Below, one piece after another: positions 12,601 to 21,600 of a stretch of 64,000 bases of DNA (position 1 is the first letter of the stretch; each line of letters begins with the position of its first letter). Source of the DNA: Bicyclus anynana (taxonomy: Eukaryota > Arthropoda > Insecta > Lepidoptera > Nymphalidae); NCBI RefSeq assembly GCF_947172395.1, contig NC_069098.1, positions 4,209,001 through 4,273,000 of the forward strand. The letters are read 5' to 3'. Both the position numbers and the translations under genes were made by a program. The notes under the pieces were generated by a model. It did no database searches. It was not told the DNA's origin and saw only the letters and a program-made list of their open reading frames with translations.

Positions 12601-15600
12601 TAATCATTCCGGTAGCTGCAGCAGAAAAAGCTGATACTGATAAGTGTCACAAGAATGCCTCTCTGACTGAGAGTCATATTTGTATCATCATCATCATCAT
12701 CATCCTTTAGCCATAGAGACCCTTGGAGATGCAGTGCCAGAAATTTTTTCTTAATTATTTCACTGTGGTTAGTTGCCGAAGAAGACAGAAGGCTGGCTCG
12801 TTTTGTGCACAAACATAAATGCAGTCAGTATTCCTACCACCATTTCACGTGGGCATGATTTATTAACTTGATTATACTACTTAATTTTGTAAAAGACCTA
12901 ATAAAATAATGTATAAAAAATTAATATTATAAAAAGGTATCTGGATCTACTTAACCGGTTTTGAAAATTCTTTTACTGCTAGAAAGGCAGCTAGCCTTCC
13001 TACCATCTCGCCTTAAGGTAAGTGATGATGCAATCTAAGATGGAAGCGGGTTAACATGTTAAGTTTCCCTTTCCCTTCCTGCGCTAAGGTTACCTAACAT
13101 AGGTAACCTTTTCGGTTTCTACACGACATCGTACGGAATCGTCGAGGCCGAAGCCTCCTACCAGCCAAAGTAAGTAAGTAAAGTAGTTATTGGTTTTTAG
13201 TTGAAGGTTATGAAGACCCGATGGCAGTAGAGAACGACGCTCAACCGAAGGAAGAGAACCCGACCGAGTGGTGGATGTCGCTCATCAGTGAGGACGAGTT
13301 GGACGACATGCGACATTCGCACAAGCTGATGGTGCTGTTCGAAGTGCTGCGCCAGTGCGAAGCTATTGGCGATAAACTGTGAGTATCTGCTACAGTAGAG
13401 AACGGAGAACGACTTGGCTGAAAATTGGTGAGGAGCAGATGCGTCTCTAGCTCTCGTGGCGCCCAGGTGCAATCATCACCCTAGCGCCCTCTAGTACCAA
13501 AGCGTGCTGAGCACTGTTAAAATGGAATAAGTACGTACAAACAGCACTTCAAGTTACCTATTTTTAAAAGAAAATTTCAAAAAATTGTCTGGAAACAACT
13601 AGGTTAACTAGGTGGGTATACTAAGTCTCGCAGGTAAAATTTTTTGGAACTGTGATAGTTTTAGTTTGGGAAGATAGATTTTTTTTTTTATTCTTTAAAA
13701 GTTAGCCCTTGACTACAATCTGACGATGACGATGCAATTTAAGATGGAAGCGGGCTAACTTGATAGGAGGAAGATAAAAGTCCACACCCCTGTAAGTGAT
13801 GTAACACCCACTGTAATTGCACGGATAAAATTAACTTTATGGATGTAAAGGTTAAAAAAACAAAAATAACTGAACACAACTTTCAAAAAAGTTTAATCGA
13901 AAACAAAATAGTGGCGCTCGGGCGTCCCTGAGATCGCGGCACCCGGGTGCGAAGCACCCCTTGCACTATAGGTAAAGACGCCTCTGGTAGGGAGGTAGCT
14001 TAGCTTGACTGGACTGCTATTTATTTATAAATTTAAGAAAAAGTCAGTCAGTCTTTTAATTTCAGTTTTTAATTTTATTGTAGGCTGGTGTTCTCACAAT
14101 CCCTGTACTCATTAGATCTGATAGAACATTTCCTGGGCAAAGTGGACGAAGCGACGCAGTCTGAACGAGTTGACGAGAAGTTAAATGGACATGTAGGTGT
14201 GTAGCATTTTCTTTATTATTTAGCACATTGACTAAAAGAAAAAAATCGTATATTGTAAAAATATTCGATTGTTTTTTAGGCTCATGGGCACCAGGATTGG
14301 ACTATTTCAGATTGGACGGTTCAACGTCTTGTGAAAACAGATCCATTTGGTGCAAGAGTTTCAATAGTGAAGCTAATCCCAGAGCTCGGTAAGTTGTTGA
14401 TAATTTTTTTTTGGATAAAAGAATAAGTTTATAAATAAAAAATATTCACTATTGTTCTAATTGTTTATCTTTGAGTATCAAAGAGAAGGAGATACGATAG
14501 AAGACCTTTTATTCAATTCCTTGACGTTCATTACACCATGGAGTTATTGACAAAGAGTTACCATCACCATTCTGGGGTAAATTTTGCTTTAGGGCATCAT
14601 CGAGATGTTTGTCCTAGCCTATTGTTGTATAGAATTAACTTTTGGCGACATGTCACATTGCGGTCCAAGATCCTTTTATTTCTGTACTAATTTAACCAGG
14701 ATAAAGTAATTTTTAATATGAAACTGTGATAATTATATTTTCTTATGAATGTTATTTATTTGATTGTAGATTATTCCTAATATCGACTCGCGCGGGCGGG
14801 CTAGGCATCAACCTGGTGGCGGCCAACCGCGTGATCATCTTCGACGTGTCGTGGAACCCGTCGCACGACGTGCAGAGCATCTTCCGCGTGTACCGGTTCG
14901 GCCAGAAGAAGCCGTGCTACATCTACAGGTTCCTGGCGATGGGGACGATGGAAGAGAAGATCTACGAGCGCCAAGTGACGAAGCAGGCCATATCGAAGCG
15001 CGTGATCGACGAGCAGCAAATAGACCGGCACTACGCCGAGAACGACCTCGCCGAGCTGTACAAGTTCGAGCCGCAGCCGCCCACGCCGCGCGAGCTGCCG
15101 CCCCTGCCCAAGGACAGGCTGTTCGCCGAGATGCTGAAGGAGTACGAAGCGCAGGTGAGTGGTGAGTGGTGAGTGGTGAGCGCACACGAGTGCATGAGTA
15201 GGCGCGCTACACTCCACACTGTACAAGTTCGAGCCGCAGCCGCCCACGCCGCGCGAGCTGCCGCCCCTGCCCAAGGGCAGGCTGTTCGCCGAGATGCTGA
15301 AGGAGTACGAAGCGCCGGTGAGTGGTGAGTGGTGAGTGGTGAGCGCACACGAGTGCATGAGTAGGCGCGCTACACTCCACACTGTACAAGTTCGAGCCGC
15401 AGCCGCCCACGCCGCGCGAGCTGCCGCCCCTGCCCAAGGACAGGCTGTTCGCCGAGATGCTGAAGGAGTACGAAGCGCAGGTGAGTGGTGAGTGGTGAGC
15501 GCACACGAGTGCATGAGTAGGCGCGCTACACTCCACACTGTACAAGTTCGAGCCGCAGCCGCCCACGCCGCGCGAGCTGCCGCCCCTGCCCAAGGACAGG

Positions 15601-18600
15601 CTGTTCGCCGAGATGCTGAAGGAGTACGAAGCGCAGGTGAGTGGTGAGTGGTGAGCGCACACGAGTGCATGAGTAGGCGCGCTACACTCCACACTGTACA
15701 AGTTCGAGCCGCAGCCGCCCACGCCGCGCGAGCTGCCGCCCCTGCCCAAGGACAGGCTGTTCGCCGAGATGCTGAAGGAGTACGAAGCGCAGGTGAGTGG
15801 TGAGTGGTGAGTGGTGAGCGCACACGAGTGCATGAGTAGGCGCGCTACACTCCACACTGTACCTGTTCTGTCGCAGATGTGCAAGCCTGCCCAGGCGCTA
15901 CGCTCCACACTGTACCATGTTCTGTCGCAGATCTACAAGTACCACGAGCACGACTCGCTGCTGGAGAACAAGGAGGAGGAGACGCTGACGGAGGAGGAGC
16001 GCAAGGCCGCGTGGGAGGACTTCGAGAACGAGAAGACGCGCCCGCCGCCCGTGCCATACATGAACAACGGCATGGGTAAGTTTCATCTATTTACCTACTA
16101 GTGCCAACCGTAAAAAATTCTTACTTCAGGGAGCTATGATCTTAGCGTGAATTTTCTGAAGGGTAATTAATATAAATCGTTCAAATACGTTACCCAAACT
16201 ATGAGAAAATTCCAGTTATTGGTTAGTTCGCAATACGCAAATGTTAAACTCTCCTCTCTTCTACGTTTACATAATATCGCGGTCTGTCGCCAATAAAATA
16301 GTCGTCATAGCCAAGGCGAAGGTTCGATTCCGGTCCGGGGCATGCACGTCTAATTTTTCAGTTAAGTGCATTTTAAAAAATTAAACATCACACGGTGAAG
16401 GAAAAACATTGCGAGGAAACTTGCATAACTAACATTTTTCTTAATTCTCCCGATAAGTGAAGTCTGCCTATCCGTCTAATTAGCCGGCGTGGTGGACTAT
16501 TAACCTAACCCTTAAAAGGAGACTCGTGCTCAACAATGACCCGAACATGTCAATGATTATGATGATGGTAGTGTGTAAGTCCGTGCTATGTTTTACTTCG
16601 AAGACGCGACCTAATCTTCCTCCAAAGGATGAGCGCAATGGATTTTTGATTTTTTGAACGGACAGCCTCCGTGGCGCAGTGGTATACGGAGGTCCGGGGT
16701 TCGATCCCCGGTTGGACCGACTGAGATTGTCTTAATTACTCCAGGTGTGGATGGTGGGAGGCTTCGGCCGTGGCGTTACAACCCTACTGACAAAAACGTA
16801 CCGCCAAGCGATTTAGCGTTCCAGTACGATGTCGTGTAGAAACCAAAACGGGTGTGGATTTTTATCCTCCTCCTAACAAGTTAGCCCGTTTCCATCTTAT
16901 ATTGCATTATTTTTTTTTAGTTTCTCATTCCTGCAATCTGTCGTGGGACATTCAGCGGGATTTTAAGTATTTGTATTAAGGCGTGTTAGGTGCAAAATCC
17001 AGTGATTTGCCCTTATGATTTTGCCCACTTACCATCAGGTGTGATTGTAGTCAGGGGCTAACTTGTAAAGAATAAAAAAAAAGTTATATCACCATCATCC
17101 ATGGTCCACAGTACAAGGTGTCCAAATGCCGATCCAGATCCAGCAAATGGCGAACGTGGCACTGGCGAAGATAATACGTCAGAACACGCCCAACGTCACT
17201 GACGAACAAGTCAGTACCATGGTGCCGATGATAGCGCGAAGCAATCCAAAGGTATGTATGTGGAAGTACCAGTGGCGTAGTCAGGTGACCAAGGGCCCCA
17301 GTGCACGTTTTATCAAGTAAAAATATAAAATAATAATGGTATAAATCCGAAATTAAGTCTTTAAGAAATTAAGTCAATTCCAAAGCATTTCTGCTGAGAA
17401 AAATGGTTTAGGTCGTACGCACTTGATAACACATCGTATCGACACGGGTGACTTCGTCCATTCGACAGCGTTACTATAGATTGTCACCGGACAAACAGCG
17501 TATATTGTGCGAACAACTAGACGAAATGTTACAGCTTGGAGTCGTGGAACCTTGTGAAAGTCCATGGTCTTCACCAGTCTTACTTACATCTAAAAAGATG
17601 GTAAACTTAGGTTTTGTCTAGATAGTCGAAAATTTAATTCTGTAACTGCCTGTCTGAACCGATCAAGATAAATTTTGGTATAATGGTAAATGGGACCGTG
17701 GAGCAAAACATAGGGTACTTTTTGACCCTAAAATAAAAATAAAAGGGGGTGAAATAGGGGTTAAACAAATATTCAAAACTGTAATTCTAAAAAAAAAAAC
17801 AAAAAAACAGCCGAACGTAGAACAACCAACAGTCTACGTTGGAAGTCGGTTAAAAATCAAGGGCTTTCCATACAAACTTTCAACCCTTCTCCATATTATG
17901 GTCTCAAATCGTGCCAAGTTTCATTTCAATTCATTTAGTAATTTCAGCGTGATGCCCGCTTAACAAAAAATACGGACAGACAGTATCGATTATATATCTT
18001 CAATGTACAGAATTTGACCTGTTACAGTTTTATTATAAGTACCTATAGATTACATATTACCTAATGTTTCATTGAGGAGTTTTATTAAACCTTGTTTTTT
18101 TCCGTACAGCTGATGCAGGAGATATATAAAAATTTATACAGTTTGGGTCATGCGGGCATTATAAATTCGAGTGCACAAGGAACGAATCGACCGATGATGA
18201 ATCCAGCCCTAAACCAAGGTTAGTTTATATTTCGATGGCAGCAAAGTAGACGATTCTTTAATGTTTTGGCTGGTGGGAGGTGTTGTATTACAGTATATAC
18301 ATGTAACAGGAGGCTTCGGCTGTGGCTAGTTACCACTCTACCGACAAAGACGTACCGCCAAGCGATTTAGCGTTCCGGTACGATGTCGTTTAGAAACCGA
18401 AAGGGGTGTGGATTTTCATCCTCCTCCTAACAAGTTAGCCCGCTTATATCTTTCATTACATCATCACTTACCATCAGGTGAGATTGTAGTCAAGGCCTAA
18501 CTTTTAAAAAATAAAATTTTTTTACAAAAAACATTAATAATCATTTCAGAAAAAAAATCAATTAGTAATCATTTCACACATATATTCACAAATATTAAAA

Positions 18601-21600
18601 AAAAATTAATCATACGCAATTTACAAATATTTTACTTTGAGCTTAACGTTAAAACATTCTACTAATATTATAAACGCGAAAGTTTGTATATATCGCTCAT
18701 TTGCAACAACATTGACATTTCTCAAAAACTACTGTTTTACAGGAGAGCATTTTCAAGGTTTATAATTCGGTTTACGGGAGAAAATCTTTATTTTTGTTGT
18801 TTTTATAGATTAAACATGACAATGTGATTATCATTTTATATAATAAAAAGTATAAAACTTTAAGTTTCATATTTATTCAAAGAGATACGAAGGTTTTTGT
18901 GACACCAGGTATCACTAGTGTCATTATTGCAGATAAACAAGATATTTTTTTTTAATTATGTAGGCTTATGACGCTATACACGATAAAATTTTCTTCTTTT
19001 GGAGTCGATAGTTAGTAATTATCACAAAAAATGCCGATATAGAAAGAATTATTTATTGACGTTTGGAATAAAGTAAATCAAGAACATAGTAGTTTAAAGT
19101 ATTAAATCTGTAAAATCAACAATTGGCTTACGTCTAACTATCGTTATTATTACAGGAATGGCACAAAGTAAAGAGACACAAGTTCCTAAGTCATAAACTC
19201 CTCTGTTGGCTTCGACTCGTCCCAAACATAGCATTCTACCTTGTTAGTTTTTAAATCACAAATGGTAAAATTTAAAACATTTAACTTGCTTAAGCTTTTT
19301 ATTCTCAACATAATTGTTTTTCTTTTAAATGGTTCTCGTGGTCATCTTTTCTATTTTCTTTAAAATCCGTATAAATGGTACATTAGACTCCTAGGTAAAT
19401 ATTTTATAAAATTTAACATAATTCTCATAAGGTTGGTTATTTTGCTTTTGAGCTCAACATAATTACTGTGAATATCACTTATTTTCTTACTTCCGTCTAT
19501 GAAAACCCTTGTTGTATTGACTCTCGTTTAATGGGACTCTATTTTTGGTATAATTTCGTATGCTGTCTCCCTTTATGACGTCGTCCAGTTTTGGGTGCTT
19601 GTTATGTGTACCTCAGTTATCATCAGCTAATATATAATTGGCCAATAGCCTGAAGACAAACGTCTTCAAACAGTTTAGCTTTTTAATCACATTTCTCCGC
19701 CAACTAGCTTCATTTTTTGCTTATGTTTTCTTTCTATTTTAGCTTGGACTTGGAATATTTCGTGATGAAGTTGATGGAATTGCAATTAAATTCTGTAATA
19801 ATAGGTTAAAAAACTACTTCTTTAAATCACTTCAAGTATATAAAACACTAACCCTCTCAATAAGTATCATCATGAGATTCTATCTGATAATGAGCTGAAC
19901 GACAAATCATCGTTATTCTCTTTGTTATCTGAAAATTACTAAAAATTATGTTAATTTCAAGTTTTAGTTAAAGATCCTACAGTCCCATTACTAAAGGCTA
20001 CAATACCATTCCAGTAAGGAAATTGTAAATTACTGTGATGAATTACTATTACTATTGTGTAGTAAGTACTTAAAACATAAATAAATACAGTGAAGAAGGT
20101 ACTCACTGATTTCTGTACAACTTCTTCATTGGTTGTGTTTCTTTTATCGTGCAACGCTAGGATTTTTTTACCTCTCGAGTTTCTTGGAAACGACATTGTC
20201 TGTCTGAAAATTACATTTTTATTATTAACTAAAACGACGCATAACAATTTATAATTAAAATTTAATTAAAAACTCACTGTTAATTTTATACAATAACGGC
20301 TTAATAACAAACATATTTATGATTGCAATGAATGAAATGTTTTGCTTATTATCAAAAACGACATAATAACTGTTATTATTAGTTGTAATAATAATGTTTT
20401 CTGCAGTAACGTCATAACACAAAATATGTCTGTACAGATATTATAAATATTTATCTGCATGAAAGGCATATTAGATATTGTGACGAAATGCTTAAAAACA
20501 TTTATCAATGAAGTGTGTTGAACTTACCTGTAAGAACATTCTAATTCAAAAGATGTCCTCCTTCATGAGTACCGTATAGCCGGCCGCTATTTTGCCTCAT
20601 TCACAACTGAACATATGTCACTGTTGTCGCGAGCCGCGAGAGTTAAAGAGACAGCGCTACAACGACACTATAAAAAGAATTTGCGCTCCTTTTCTAATAA
20701 AAGACCTTAGATAAATGATGTTTTTGCAGCAAATAGAAAATCGAATTTTCTACATAGCTGTATCAATAACTCAATTATCATAAATTTTGAGTTGTGTCTA
20801 TATTGTTGCGAATGAGCGATATGTATGTTTGTTTGTTACTCTTTACCGCTGCTACTATTAAAGCGATTTGGCTAGATTTGGAATGGAAATAGATTTTACT
20901 CTGGATTAACACATAGACTACTTTTATCCCGAAAAAATCCATGGATTTTCGAGATTTGCGAAAATCTGATGATTTTGACAATATGAATGTTTGTTACTCT
21001 TTTATGCCTCGGCTAATGAACTTAATCACCTGAAATTTAAAGTAGAGATAGATTATAGTCTGGATTAACACATAGGCTACTTTTTATTCCGGAAAAATCC
21101 ATGGTTCCCGAGGGATTTGTGAAAAACTAAACTCTTGGCGGACGAAGTCGCGGGCGTCCGCTTAATAAATTAAAATTAAATAAAATATGAAAAAATATAC
21201 CACTATATACCAAATTTACAGACGTAAAAAATAGTAAACATTTAGAGTACCGATTAACATGATATTTTCCATGATGAAATAACTGTTTTTTGTGCCAAAT
21301 TTTTTACATGATTTGCATTAAAATAACATCTTATAGCTATGCTGCCTTTTCGTAATTCACTTTTGTTTTGTGTTGTGTTTTGTTACTTTGTGTCTAATTT
21401 TGTGTGCCTAAACACTATCGTTGATATCTATACTAATATAATAAAGCTGAAGAGTTTGTTTGGTTGATTGAACGCGCTAATCTCTGGAACTACTGGTCCG
21501 ATTTGAAAAATTCTTTCAGTGTTAGATAGCTCATTTATCGAGGAAGGCTATAGGCTATATATTATCCCTGTATTCCTACGGGAACGGGAACCACGCGGGT

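Noticed and set aside
14801..15823. A 340-codon minus-strand ORF with repeated SPLTTHHSPALRT-like units (and a 233-codon one at 15207-15908)
   Set aside because: Both are mirror frames of the GC-rich tandem repeat of the ATRX exon end. Their repeats only reflect the DNA array, and the plus strand is clearly coding.
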